64,000 bases of DNA, taken from positions 62,001-126,000 of the forward strand of contig JBPOEZ010000005.1 of NCBI GenBank assembly GCA_051252005.1, in the 5' to 3' direction. The stretch is from JACOMS01 sp051252005. GTDB lineage: Bacteria; Pseudomonadota; Alphaproteobacteria; Caulobacterales; Maricaulaceae. Position 1 is the first letter of the stretch. Every line of letters starts with the position of its first letter. The notes under the pieces were generated by a model. It made no database searches. It saw only the letters and a program-made list of their open reading frames with translations, and was not told the origin of the DNA. This document shows, in pieces, positions 43,951-53,541 of this stretch. The translations under genes were made by a program, and so were the position numbers.

Positions 43951-44670
43951 ATGCGGAAAATATCTAAGATAAAATGGACGGCGTTTGCATTGGCCGTCTG
44001 CTCTGCACTCTATATATTGGCTCTGATAAATCCGCGGCCTGTTTTTAGCTACGAGCACACCTATAAACAGTTTCATGTGTATTCAGACGCACCTATTCCG
44101 AACGTTATTGAAGCTGTGCTCGATAAGGCCCTCTTAAATATTGAGCGGTCAGAACTGTATGATAGCGCGGAGCCTTTCAATATATTCATCTGTAATAAAT
44201 CGTGGCGGTTTGGGCTCTTTGCGCGGAATACAAAACTTGGCGGGAGCGTGACGGGCATTGTGAGCCCTAACATTTTCATTCGTAACTCAGAAATTGACCG
44301 AAACACTATCATCCCGCCGGGCGATGACTTGCTAGACGCAGAGAACCGGCCTTTGTCATATTTTCTAGCGCATGAAATGACCCACGCAATGCAGGCGCGC
44401 TATGACAGGTTTATGATGATAAAAGTTCCTCCTGCTGTCATGGAGGGGTACGCTGATTATATCGGCAAGGGGCAAAACTTCGATCATGCCCAAGCGCGGG
44501 CAAGGCTTATTAAGGGGCATGAATTTATGCGCGGCGATAGCCCGCTCTATGATCGATACCATCTTTATATTGCGCATTTGATTGAGGTGAGGGGGTTGAG
44601 CTTCAAAGACATTCTGCAAAATTCACCGGATTTAGAGGCCGTGATGGACGAGATAAAAACAGAGACATAG
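43951..44670 (+). CDS. Metallopeptidase-like membrane-anchored protein
   Basis: The ATG at 43951 (MRKISKIKWTAFALAVCSAL) opens a 239-residue protein with an N-terminal membrane anchor. A zinc-protease motif lies in SYFLAHEMTHAMQARYD (HExxH), followed about 30 residues on by MEGYADYIGKG, whose Glu could be the third ligand as in gluzincins. The catalytic domain would lie outside the inner membrane. No specific family is recognised; the 3'-adjacent gene is a TonB receptor 187 bp away. Confidence 0.65.
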   Translation: MRKISKIKWTAFALAVCSALYILALINPRPVFSYEHTYKQFHVYSDAPIPNVIEAVLDKALLNIERSELYDSAEPFNIFICNKSWRFGLFARNTKLGGSVTGIVSPNIFIRNSEIDRNTIIPPGDDLLDAENRPLSYFLAHEMTHAMQARYDRFMMIKVPPAVMEGYADYIGKGQNFDHAQARARLIKGHEFMRGDSPLYDRYHLYIAHLIEVRGLSFKDILQNSPDLEAVMDEIKTET

Positions 44671-44857
44671 TGGGCGTTACCTGCCGGCATTTAATGTTAT
44701 GCAAAATATACACTTTAAGGTCTGCGTAACCATAATCTACTAAAGGGGTGGCAATAGATTGTTTTCTATCGCCTGAATATAGGTTGCGTCCTTCGGGCAG
44801 AACGTATAATTATAAAAATAATTAAAAATAAAAAAAACAAACAACAGGGGAATCCTA

Positions 44858-47158
44858 ATGAAATACCAGAAATATCTTATGTCTGCTGCTCTGACAGCCG
44901 TCCTTATGAGCACTGCATCTACAGCGCTCGCACAATCATCCGTTGACGTCATCACGGACGAAATTTTCGTCACAGCGACGAAAAAGACCGATGTAGAAAA
45001 CGTACAGACTGTCCCTATCGCGATTACGGCTTTTGGCGCGGATACGCTTGAAGCGCTAAAAGTTCGCGACCTTGAAGGTCTCTCCTTCTCTACGCCAAAC
45101 GTCACACTTGACGATGTGGGCACAACGCGCGGTACAGCGAACTTCTCTATTCGCGGGCTTGGCATTAACTCGTCTATTCCGTCTATTGATCCAACGGTCG
45201 GCGTCTTCGTTGACGGTATTTATCTGGGTATTAACTCTGGCGTTGTTTTTGATGTGTTTGATCTCGACAGCGTTGAAGTCCTTCGCGGCCCGCAGGGGTT
45301 GCTCTTTGGCCGAAACACAACAGGCGGCGCCGTTCTTCTTAACACAGGTAATCCAACGGATGAGCTTAAATACAGCTTCCGCGCAGCGATTGACGGCCCT
45401 ATTGATAGCGGCCGCGGCGGCGCGAACACATACCTTCAAGGCGTTGTGTCAGGCCCAATTGTTAAGGATAAGCTGAACTTTAAAATCGGCGCTTATACAA
45501 ATAATGATAGCGGTTACTTCACAAATCTTGCGACCAACGAAAGACATGGCCAAGCGGATACGCAAATTTATCGCGGCGCGCTTGAGTGGTTTGCGGCTCC
45601 GGAAGTAACCTTCCTTGCTAAACTTGAATTGTTTCAGAGCGAAGGCGACGGCCCAGCCGGTCAAAACACAGGCGTTTATGAGCGCGATACATTTGATTTC
45701 GCGATCGATAATCCTGGCTCTTACGATAATGACGCGCTGACAGCGTCTTTGCGGACGGATTGGGATATTGCGTTCGGCAATGGCACTATCACGAACATTG
45801 CAGGCTATCGTCAATACCGGTCGGAAACCAATAGCGATATTGACGCGCTTCCATTCGTGGGCTTCCACGCACCGGCTGAAATCGATCAGTCGCAGTTCTC
45901 TAACGAGCTTCGCTATAATGGTCAGTTTGGCGCCGCCAACGTCACCACAGGCGTGTATTTCTTCGAGCAAGAAGCCGCATATACCGAAGTCCGTATGTTG
46001 CCGCCGCTAAGCCCGCTAACATTCTACGGCGGTGGTATCCAGGATCACACGGTTCTTGGCGCCTTTGGTCAGGTCGATTATGATCTTTCAGATAAGTTCA
46101 CCCTCACAGCCGGTTTGCGTTACTCGCATGAAACTAAAGATGCGGATGTCACATTTGTACGACCTCGTAACACCTGTAGCGTCGTTGACGGTACGTGCCC
46201 CGTTCAAGGTACAAATGCTTTGCTTTCACTGGTCACTGGCGGCCTTGTCAACGAAGCGAATGGTTTCTCCGATTCAAATTCTTGGTCAAACCTAACCCCG
46301 AAAGTTGGCGCGGAGTATCGCCACAGCGACAACCTTCTCGGATATGCCAGCTATACAAAAGGCTTCCGTTCAGGCGGTTACAACTTCCGAATCACAGATG
46401 CTAACGTGTTTGCTGCGCAAGTCGCTCAAACGGGCTCGCCGGGCTTTGACGAAGAAAAAGTGGACGCATTTGAAGTGGGCGCAAAGTTTAATTCAAGCGA
46501 TCGCCGCGCGCAGCTTAACCTCGCGGGTTTCTATACTGACATTTCGAACATGCAGCGCGAAGTGAACATTTCCAGCCCAACAGCTGGTGTTTCGCAGTTT
46601 ATTCTCAACACGGCGGATGCGAGTATTTTGGGCGTCGAAGCTGAAGGCCATTACAAAGTTATGGATAACCTTCTTTTGACGGGTAATGTCGGCGTTATTG
46701 ACGCTAGCTATGACCGCGTGATCTTTGACATCTCTGGCGATGGCGTTGTCAATGCGGCGGATGAAGCTTTGGATCTTCCGCGCGTACCGGAACTTACATT
46801 CGGTTTCGGCGTGGTTCATGATTTAGACATGGGCGATAGCGGCATGATTTCAAGCCGGATTGCATTCCAGCACAGAGACCGGATTGCTTATACGGACAGT
46901 AACTTCGGCTTCGTGCAAGCGGCAGATATGGTCAATGGTAACATCACATGGCACACACCTGCCGAAGGTGTGAGCATATCTCTTTACGGCAAAAACCTTC
47001 TCGACGAAGTGCAAGCTGGCGGCGATACACAAGTGCCATTTGGCGGACCGCTCTCAAACGGTGTGAATGCGCCATATGATCCTAGCCCTGCAGCCGGTAC
47101 ATTTAGACCGCTGAAAAAGGGCCGCGTCATCGGCCTAGAGCTAACCATCAAAAACTAG
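44858..47158 (+). CDS. TonB-dependent receptor
   Basis: The 766-residue outer-membrane protein has a signal peptide (LMSAALTAVLMSTASTALAQ), then DEIFVTATKKTDVENVQTVP and AITAFGADTLEALKVRDLEG of the plug domain, and a 22-strand-type barrel ending ..RVIGLELTIKN. VLRGPQGLLFGRNTTGG is the conserved plug end. The ligand is not readable; alphaproteobacterial receptors of this type take up siderophores, vitamins or oligosaccharides. It has a ribosome site AGGGGAA and is followed by a strong terminator. Confidence 0.93.
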   Translation: MKYQKYLMSAALTAVLMSTASTALAQSSVDVITDEIFVTATKKTDVENVQTVPIAITAFGADTLEALKVRDLEGLSFSTPNVTLDDVGTTRGTANFSIRGLGINSSIPSIDPTVGVFVDGIYLGINSGVVFDVFDLDSVEVLRGPQGLLFGRNTTGGAVLLNTGNPTDELKYSFRAAIDGPIDSGRGGANTYLQGVVSGPIVKDKLNFKIGAYTNNDSGYFTNLATNERHGQADTQIYRGALEWFAAPEVTFLAKLELFQSEGDGPAGQNTGVYERDTFDFAIDNPGSYDNDALTASLRTDWDIAFGNGTITNIAGYRQYRSETNSDIDALPFVGFHAPAEIDQSQFSNELRYNGQFGAANVTTGVYFFEQEAAYTEVRMLPPLSPLTFYGGGIQDHTVLGAFGQVDYDLSDKFTLTAGLRYSHETKDADVTFVRPRNTCSVVDGTCPVQGTNALLSLVTGGLVNEANGFSDSNSWSNLTPKVGAEYRHSDNLLGYASYTKGFRSGGYNFRITDANVFAAQVAQTGSPGFDEEKVDAFEVGAKFNSSDRRAQLNLAGFYTDISNMQREVNISSPTAGVSQFILNTADASILGVEAEGHYKVMDNLLLTGNVGVIDASYDRVIFDISGDGVVNAADEALDLPRVPELTFGFGVVHDLDMGDSGMISSRIAFQHRDRIAYTDSNFGFVQAADMVNGNITWHTPAEGVSISLYGKNLLDEVQAGGDTQVPFGGPLSNGVNAPYDPSPAAGTFRPLKKGRVIGLELTIKN

Positions 47159-47182
47159 CTTTAGACAAAATCTACTTTGCGA

Positions 47183-47210
47183 AAATCCCCGCCCTCGGCG
47201 GGGATTTTTT
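47183..47210 (+). terminator. Rho-independent terminator after the TonB receptor
   Basis: A perfect GC-rich hairpin (aaatccccgcc, loop ctc, ggcggggattt) followed by six T lies 25 bp after the receptor stop. Confidence 0.9.
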
Positions 47211-47452
47211 ATTGGGCAAAGCGTTAAAGCGGGAATGCCGTGCGCGGGATTTAGGTATGTAGGTCCCGCGACTCTTTCCTTGCGCGGGGGGCTTAAACTC
47301 TTTATAGGCCGCGTGTTCGGCGTGACTGGTTTAACCAGCGCGCGAGTTTGCCGCTTTGCGGCTCTCTTTTTCGAACTTATTACGCCCGGATTGGCCGGGC
47401 CAGACCTCAAGATAAGATCTTGGCGGCATACACTGTACTACGGAGTACCCTT

Positions 47453-49150
47453 ATGAGCTCAGCTCAAGAATCCATGAACCCCAGCACCGACGATTTTGCT
47501 TCTATGTTTGAAGCCGCCTTCGAAACCAATTCAATGACCGAAGGCACAGTGGTCAAAGGTCTTGTTACTGGTATTGAAAAAGATATTGCCCTCATCGATG
47601 TGGGCCTAAAAACTGAAGGCCGCGTGCCTTTGCGTGAATTTTACACGCCCGGATCTGATGTTCAGATCAAAGTCGGCGACGAAGTTGACATCTACCTAGA
47701 GCGTATTGAAAACGCCCTTGGCGACGCTGTTTTGTCACGCGACAAAGCCCGCCGCGAAGAAAGCTGGATCAAAATGGCGAAAGTATTCGAGGCTGAAGAG
47801 CCTGTACCGGGTGCTATTGTTGGCCGTGTTAAAGGCGGTTTCACTGTCGACCTTGGCGGCATCAACGCCTTCCTTCCGGGTTCACAAGTTGACATTCGTC
47901 CTGTTCGCGACATCGCGCCGTTGATGAACCAAGAACAGCCTTTCATGATTCTCAAAATGGACCGCGCACGCGGCAACATCGTTGTATCTCGCCGTGCTAT
48001 CCTCGAAGAGAGCCGCGCAGAACAGCGTGCTGAGCTTGTTAATCAGCTTGAAGAAGGCGAAACACGCGAAGGTATCGTCAAGAACATCACTGATTACGGT
48101 GCGTTCGTTGACCTTGGCGGAATTGATGGTCTCTTGCACGTCACTGACATGTCATGGCGCCGCATTTCTCACCCAAGCCAAGTTCTGGCTGTGGGCGAAA
48201 CGGTTCAAGTCAAAGTTATCCGTATCAACCCTGAAACACAGCGCATCAGCCTTGGCATGAAGCAGCTTCAGGAAGATCCATGGACAGCAGCGACAGCTAA
48301 CTACACCGTTGGATCACGCCATAAAGGTACGGTTACGAACATCACGGATTACGGTGCATTCATCGAGCTTGAAGAAGGCGTTGAAGGTCTTGTTCACGTT
48401 TCTGAAATGTCTTGGACTAAGAAAAACGTACACCCTGGTAAAATCGTCTCTACTTCGCAAGAAGTTGATGTTGAAGTCCTCGAAGTTGACGAAGAAAAAC
48501 GTCGTATCTCTCTTGGTATCAAGCAAACACAAAGCAATCCTTGGGATAGCTTCCACGACAAATACCCTGTCGGCGGTACTATTTCTGGCGAAGTCCGCTC
48601 TGTGACTGAGTTTGGTCTGTTTATCGGCCTCGACGGCGATATTGACGGCATGGCTCACCTCTCTGACCTGTCTTGGGACAAGTCAGGCGAAGAAGCGCTT
48701 AAAGACTTCAAAAAAGGCGACCAAGTGGAAGCTAAAATCCTTGAAGTTGATATCGACAAAGAGCGTATCAGCCTTGGCCTTAAGCAGCTTGTCAAAGACA
48801 CAGCCCCAGCCGGCACACGCCGCGGCGCGACTGTGACGTGTACGGTTGTTCAAGTTCAGCCTGCTGGTCTTGACGTAACGTTCGGCGAAGACGGCGACGA
48901 AACGAAAGCCTTTATCCGTAAAGGTGATCTGTCCCGTGAGCGTTCTGAGCAGCGCCCTGAGCGATTTGCTGTTGGCGATAAAGTCGACGCGATGATCACG
49001 AAGGTCGACAAAGTCAAGCGTCAGTACAGCCTCTCTGTCCGCGCTCTCGAAATTGCGGAAGAAAAAGAAGCTGTTGAGCAGTATGGCTCCAAAGACGCAG
49101 GCGCGTCTCTTGGCGACATCCTCGGCGCAGCGCTTAAGGGCGGCGAATAG
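47453..49150 (+). CDS. rpsA: 30S ribosomal protein S1
   Basis: The ATG at 47453 has CGGAG upstream and is preferred to an earlier open start. The 565-residue protein has six S1 RNA-binding repeats, each with the GxVxxITDYGAFVDLGGxxGLLHVTDMSW-type pattern; the third and fourth are closest to the consensus. S1 brings mRNA to the 30S subunit. The 294 bp upstream form an untranslated leader with several GC-rich palindromes, as expected for a self-regulated gene; exact structures were not resolved. Confidence 0.97.
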   Translation: MSSAQESMNPSTDDFASMFEAAFETNSMTEGTVVKGLVTGIEKDIALIDVGLKTEGRVPLREFYTPGSDVQIKVGDEVDIYLERIENALGDAVLSRDKARREESWIKMAKVFEAEEPVPGAIVGRVKGGFTVDLGGINAFLPGSQVDIRPVRDIAPLMNQEQPFMILKMDRARGNIVVSRRAILEESRAEQRAELVNQLEEGETREGIVKNITDYGAFVDLGGIDGLLHVTDMSWRRISHPSQVLAVGETVQVKVIRINPETQRISLGMKQLQEDPWTAATANYTVGSRHKGTVTNITDYGAFIELEEGVEGLVHVSEMSWTKKNVHPGKIVSTSQEVDVEVLEVDEEKRRISLGIKQTQSNPWDSFHDKYPVGGTISGEVRSVTEFGLFIGLDGDIDGMAHLSDLSWDKSGEEALKDFKKGDQVEAKILEVDIDKERISLGLKQLVKDTAPAGTRRGATVTCTVVQVQPAGLDVTFGEDGDETKAFIRKGDLSRERSEQRPERFAVGDKVDAMITKVDKVKRQYSLSVRALEIAEEKEAVEQYGSKDAGASLGDILGAALKGGE

Positions 49151-49187
49151 AGCGAACGCTCTACTCACAATCTGATTAAACATCGAA

Positions 49188-49215
49188 ACGGCCTCCTTTG
49201 CGGGGCCGTTTTTTT
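49188..49215 (+). terminator. Rho-independent terminator after rpsA
   Basis: Arms aacggcc and ggccgtt around a short loop, followed by seven T. It lies 37 bp after the rpsA stop. Confidence 0.9.
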
Positions 49216-49317
49216 ATGCCTATATAGGGCTTATATAGAGCGGGCGGGAACCAACGCAGATGAGCGGCGTTCCCTTATTAAGTCCTTTAATAAACGGAAT
49301 TTATACGGAACATTTTC

Positions 49318-49866
49318 ATGATGCATTTAAGAACACTGTCTTTGGTTCTCGCCGGCTTGGTTATCTCTGCGTGCGGCGGACGGAACGGCGGCGAAGTGGC
49401 CGAGATCAATAATGACTGGACGGGCAACGAGATTAAAATCGAAAGCTTTGAGGACGAGAAGGTGCAGGGCGTGACGTGCCATATGGCGCATTTCGACCGC
49501 GGTATTCTCGACCGTCTTTCCAAGGGCGACTGGTTTGAAAATCCGTCTAACGGTTCAATTTCTTGCGGCGTTACGGGGCCTGTTACCATTGGTAAAATCT
49601 CTATGCGCAAACGCGGCGAAGAAGTCTTCAAACAGCGCCAAAGCTTGATCTTTAAAAAGCTCGCCGTGCGCCGCGTTTACGACGAAGATAGCAATACGTT
49701 GGTTTACCTCGTTTATTCTCGTAAAATCGTCGACGGCTCTGCCAAGATGAGTCTTGCGACTGTGCCGCTGTACGGTGCGGATGTTAAGTGGTCGGCGAAA
49801 GGGACAGCGCTTGAGGTGGACGCCGAGATTGAAACTCCGGCCTTAGAAAAGGAGCCTACAGAATAA
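49318..49866 (+). CDS. CreA-like lipoprotein
   Basis: The 182-residue product has a lipoprotein signal with lipobox ISAC and then a CreA-type domain: IKIESFEDEKVQGVTCHMAH, WFENPSNGSISCGVTGPV, FKQRQSLIFKKLAVRRV, and VYLVYSRKIVDGSAKMSL, ending in SLATVPL. CreA proteins are periplasmic and of unknown role. It is cotranscribed with nothing obvious; the rpsA terminator is upstream. Confidence 0.85.
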   Translation: MMHLRTLSLVLAGLVISACGGRNGGEVAEINNDWTGNEIKIESFEDEKVQGVTCHMAHFDRGILDRLSKGDWFENPSNGSISCGVTGPVTIGKISMRKRGEEVFKQRQSLIFKKLAVRRVYDEDSNTLVYLVYSRKIVDGSAKMSLATVPLYGADVKWSAKGTALEVDAEIETPALEKEPTE

Positions 49867-49976
49867 GTGATACGTGAATAGGAACCCCCAAACTCAACTC
49901 AATCATACTCATACCTTGCCCCGACGCGGCGCATCCCTTAAAAGCCGTGCAAACATAGACTTCATAAGGATCCATC

Positions 49977-50759
49977 ATGGCAGGCCATTCAAAATGGGCT
50001 AATATCCAGCACCGTAAGGGACGGCAGGATAAGCTTCGCTCAAAACTTTTCTCCAAACTCTCCAAAGACATTACAATCGCGGCGAAAATGGGCGGCGAAG
50101 ACCCGGATATGAACCCGCGCTTACGTTTGGCTGTGGCTAACGCCAAGGGGCAGTCTATGCCTAAGGACAATATTCAGCGCGCTATTACAAAAGGTGCAGG
50201 CGGCGACGCGGCAGATTATGACGAGCTTCGCTACGAAGGCTTTGGCCCGTCCGGTATTGGCGTCATTGTCGAATGTTCAACAGATAATAAAAACCGCGCA
50301 GCGATGGAAGTTCGCACGGCATTTTCAAAAAATGGCGGCAATCTCGGCGAGACGGGGTCTGTGTCTTTCATGTTCGACCAAGTGGGTAAAATTGAATATC
50401 CGCTCGAAATCACTGACGAAGATACAATGATGGAAGCGGCGATTGAAGCGGGCGCAGAGGACGCAGAAACGGATCCGCCTAATGAGGATAGTTTCAGCGA
50501 ATATGAGCCCGTGCATACGATTTTAACGGCGCGTGATGATCTCGGCGCTGTCGCAGCAGAGCTTGAGAAAACTTTCGGTGAAGCGAAATCTGTGAACCTA
50601 ATTTGGAAAGCTCAGAACGAGATCGACGTGCCGGACAAGGCCGCGCAGGTCCTTCGCCTTATCGACGCGCTTGATGACTGCGATGATGTGCAAAACGTTT
50701 TCCATAATCTTGAAATGTCTGAGGCGGCCGAAGCCGCGCTCGCAAACGAAGAGGACTAA
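49977..50759 (+). CDS. YebC/PmpR family DNA-binding regulatory protein
   Basis: The 260-residue protein begins MAGHSKWANIQHRKGRQD, the family hallmark, and continues with RNRAAMEVRTAFSKNGGNLG-type and DDCDDVQNVFHNLE text. Family members act as transcription factors or as translation factors relieving stalls at proline stretches. Length is normal. The SDR gene follows after five bases, so they probably share a transcript. Confidence 0.95.
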   Translation: MAGHSKWANIQHRKGRQDKLRSKLFSKLSKDITIAAKMGGEDPDMNPRLRLAVANAKGQSMPKDNIQRAITKGAGGDAADYDELRYEGFGPSGIGVIVECSTDNKNRAAMEVRTAFSKNGGNLGETGSVSFMFDQVGKIEYPLEITDEDTMMEAAIEAGAEDAETDPPNEDSFSEYEPVHTILTARDDLGAVAAELEKTFGEAKSVNLIWKAQNEIDVPDKAAQVLRLIDALDDCDDVQNVFHNLEMSEAAEAALANEED

Positions 50760-50764
50760 TCCCT

Positions 50765-51538
50765 ATGAAAAATCTTTTCTCTGTTGAAGGTAAAACTGTT
50801 GTCATCACGGGCGGCTCAAGCGGTATTGGCGCGATGATGGCGCAAGGCTATCTCGAAGGCGGAGCGAAGGTTTACATAACGGCGCGCAAGGCAGAACGCC
50901 TGATGAAAAAGGCGGGTGAATTGTCCGCTTTTGGCGAGTGCATTGCGATCCCAGGCGACATGTCGACGGTGGAAGGGATAGAGGCTTTCGTCAAAATCCT
51001 ATCCTCACACGAAGACCATATTGACGTCCTCGTCAATAATGCAGGCGCGAACTGGATCACCCCGATTGAAAGCTTCCCCGAAGCGGGCTGGGATAAGGTT
51101 ATGGACATTAACATCAAGTCCATTTTCTTTATGACGCAAAAATGTCTGCCTCTATTGAATAAAGGCACTAAGGACGACCCAGCGCGCATCATTAATACGG
51201 CCTCTATTCACGGGCTTTCAAATCCGGGTATGCCTGCCTACGCTTACTCCGCCAGTAAGTCCGGCGTCATTCATTTGACGAAGCATTTGGCCTCTGATTT
51301 GGCTCGGAAGAATATCAACGTCAACGGCATCGCGCCGGGGCTGTTCCCGTCGGATATGACCAAAGAGCTGACGAATAATGAGAAAATGACAAAGATGGTT
51401 CTCTCCAGCATTCCGCGTGGCCGCATGGGCACGCCTGAAGATATTGCCGGAACCGCTATCTATCTTTCCTCGCGCGCCAGCGCTTGGGTCTGCGGCCACA
51501 TCGTCATCCTAGACGGCGGCATGGTCGCCGCGACTTAG
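50765..51538 (+). CDS. SDR family oxidoreductase
   Basis: A classical short-chain dehydrogenase of 257 residues. The cofactor motif is TGGSSGIGAMMAQG near 13-26, the NNAG motif lies near 95, catalytic Ser is in ASIHG, and the YxxxK is YSASKSGVIHL. The substrate is unknown. It follows yebC after five bases. Confidence 0.92.
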   Translation: MKNLFSVEGKTVVITGGSSGIGAMMAQGYLEGGAKVYITARKAERLMKKAGELSAFGECIAIPGDMSTVEGIEAFVKILSSHEDHIDVLVNNAGANWITPIESFPEAGWDKVMDINIKSIFFMTQKCLPLLNKGTKDDPARIINTASIHGLSNPGMPAYAYSASKSGVIHLTKHLASDLARKNINVNGIAPGLFPSDMTKELTNNEKMTKMVLSSIPRGRMGTPEDIAGTAIYLSSRASAWVCGHIVILDGGMVAAT

Positions 51539-51926
51539 TAGGCGGCGATAGGCGGCGGCATTTACAGCTTTCGCGTTTCTTCTCGTCGTCCCGTTTCGGC
51601 GCGGCGAAGCGTGGGCAGTCGCGGCCTTGTTATGTATAGGCCTAGCCGAACACATCCCAACCCTTCTCGCCACCCACTCTGCCATGGCCCATGACACTAA
51701 TCGGTATTTTGATAGCGGGGTTTGTGTTGTCATTGCGGAAGGGGTAATCATCGTTTTGGTAACAATGATTGGACCGCATAACTCTTTTTTATTAAAGGGA
51801 ATATTTCGGCAAAATGAGAAAGAGGTAGTTTATCCTCAGGGCGGTCATTAGCTCATCGGGGGCTTTCGACCTAATCGGGTCAAATGCGGATATCCAGCTT
51901 CAGCTCCAGATTGGACAATTGGGCGA
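51539..51926. other. Intergenic region without recognised gene
   Basis: 388 bp between convergent genes. Two short frames lie on either strand, but neither has a convincing start or familiar product. A possible stem near the SDR stop could terminate transcription; no clear hairpin with T tail was seen. Confidence 0.4.
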
Positions 51927-52649
51927 CTAACCCATCATTCCAAGGTATATCAGAGTCAGCCCTATCGTATTGCTGACACCATGGGATAAGACGAGCGGCC
52001 AAAGGTTCCGGTCAAAAGCGAGATACAACAGTCCTGACACCAAGCCAATCGCTCCAGTGGCAACCCATCCAGCAACGCCTTGATAGTATAAGTGCTGGTG
52101 ACCGAATAAGATCGCTTGACAGATGACGGCGATGATAGCCGCATAGGGCGCGCCGCTGAATAGAGCCTCAAAGCGCGTCAACAGGGCTCCGCGAAAAAGC
52201 ATTTCTTCAGCAAAGCCACCAATGACCCAAGCCACGACAAGCCAATACAGATAAACCTGCGGATTCCCCCGCACTGAATCGAAACGACCCTGATATCTGG
52301 AATCGATAGCTTGCACGGCCTCGCTAGGCGCATCAAGCAAACTAATTGTAAGACTATCCGCAAGAATGCCGACACCCATAGTTACAATGAGTGCACCCAC
52401 TGTCCAGAGCAGTATCCAGCCTATGCTCTTCGGCCGAGATAATCCAAGACTTACCCAACTTTCACGTCTCCGCCAGAGACACCAAGTGGCGACCGCTAAA
52501 GAGACGAGCAAGGAAACAGGGCCCGCAAAGCTCCATATGGCGTTAACATTGAGCAACAGGGACTTTAGGATGACTAACACCCCAATGATGAGTGTGATAT
52601 CAAGCAAAGCGCTGCGCCGAATGACGTGAGTAGATGGGGATGAAGTCAT
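51927..52649 (-). CDS. CPBP family intramembrane metalloprotease
   Basis: The 240-residue protein has about seven membrane segments and the CPBP (CaaX/Abi) protease motifs: GGFAEEMLFRGALLTRFE (EExxxR), then GHQHLYYQG with the metal-binding His, and the final NLWPLVLSHGVSNTIG. Family members cleave peptides or prenylated ends, sometimes in bacteriocin immunity. It follows the MarR gene by 60 bp on the same strand, so MarR and protease likely form an operon. Confidence 0.9.
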   Translation of the reverse strand: MTSSPSTHVIRRSALLDITLIIGVLVILKSLLLNVNAIWSFAGPVSLLVSLAVATWCLWRRRESWVSLGLSRPKSIGWILLWTVGALIVTMGVGILADSLTISLLDAPSEAVQAIDSRYQGRFDSVRGNPQVYLYWLVVAWVIGGFAEEMLFRGALLTRFEALFSGAPYAAIIAVICQAILFGHQHLYYQGVAGWVATGAIGLVSGLLYLAFDRNLWPLVLSHGVSNTIGLTLIYLGMMG

Positions 52650-52709
52650 CGTGGGATCCTAACTTTGTTTATGGATAAGGAACTTTCAATCTGAAGCACT
52701 CGATGATTG

Positions 52710-53186
52710 TCAGAGCCGTGCAAGGAGTGAAACCTCTCCAAGAGCATCGGTCACGGACTGTATTTTGCTGGCGAGGTCGCAGCCGATTTCTTCAAAAAGC
52801 ACCTCAAAAGCGCGATCAACTTCACCCAATCGCAGTTTAAGCTGCTCGAATTGCTGATTGCCTAGCTCGGTAAATTGCAAAAGCTTGCGGCGACCATCAT
52901 TAGGGTCGGGAAAGCGGCTCACGACATTAGCCGCAATGAGCAAGTCAACCCGCTGGGTGACTAATTGATGAGGTTGATCGAGTGCTTCTGCGATCTCAGC
53001 GGCTGAAATTCTACCGTGCTCTCCGATTAGCAGCGCGGCAGATACAGCGCGCGAAGGAAACTTTACACCCGCGCTCTGGAGCAGCTCTTCACCTTGTAGG
53101 GTTATCAACTCAGCCAGTTGATCCAATTGGTTAGCAAAAAAAGCGCCTCGAAGTGCATGGGTTGAAAGGTAATTTTTGGGGCTCAT
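52710..53186 (-). CDS. MarR family transcriptional regulator
   Basis: The ATG at 53186 (MSPKNYLSTHALRGAFFANQ) is chosen over a TTG start that lies inside the operator palindrome. The 158-residue winged-helix protein has the MarR pattern: AEIAEALDQPHQLVTQRVDLL (recognition helix region), then RFPDPNDGRRKLLQFTELG (wing). It should bind a palindrome; a perfect one lies at 53194-53243, immediately before the start, so autoregulation and control of the CPBP gene are likely. Confidence 0.9.
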   Translation of the reverse strand: MSPKNYLSTHALRGAFFANQLDQLAELITLQGEELLQSAGVKFPSRAVSAALLIGEHGRISAAEIAEALDQPHQLVTQRVDLLIAANVVSRFPDPNDGRRKLLQFTELGNQQFEQLKLRLGEVDRAFEVLFEEIGCDLASKIQSVTDALGEVSLLARL

Positions 53187-53193
53187 CTGATAT

Positions 53194-53243
53194 CTTTCAT
53201 TATTATACAATCAATTGCACAATTGATTGTATAATAATGAAAG
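53194..53243. promoter_or_regulatory. Perfect palindrome with 24-bp arms, likely MarR operator
   Basis: Two 24-bp arms (53194-53217 and 53220-53243) are exact inverted complements separated by ca; the centre is caatcaattg-ca-caattgattg. Each arm carries tataat-like text, so it can also serve as symmetric -10 regions. It ends seven bases before the marR start. Confidence 0.9.
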
Positions 53244-53541
53244 TCAAGAGCGCATGACGCTAGCCGTCATTAAAAAACTTGAAGCCTATCCGGCTATTCT
53301 AGTGAGTATTTGGTAGTAGCGGCATGTCCGGTAGTGGGGAAAAACATCCAAGGCAATATTGTATTCTTTGGTCCGCTTCGCCCCCACAGAAGTCAAAACT
53401 CCCTTCCAGAAAACCCTCCCAACCCTCACTTATGATCGTTGGTGAATGCGCCGATTGTTGAGCCTTGGAGTTTTGGAAGGGTGTCATTTATGTCGTAGGT
53501 GCTGGGTTCTTTGCGGACGCAAAAGCGCGCATGATCTGCAA
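53244..53541. other. Intergenic region without recognised gene
   Basis: 298 bp between the MarR operator and the stop of the desuccinylase-like gene. No convincing reading frame was seen on either strand. If the operator palindrome also controls a rightward promoter, its transcript would run into this stretch. Confidence 0.4.

Noticed and set aside
51509..51851. Small frames on both strands after the SDR gene
   Set aside because: They overlap each other, have no ribosome site and no familiar text.
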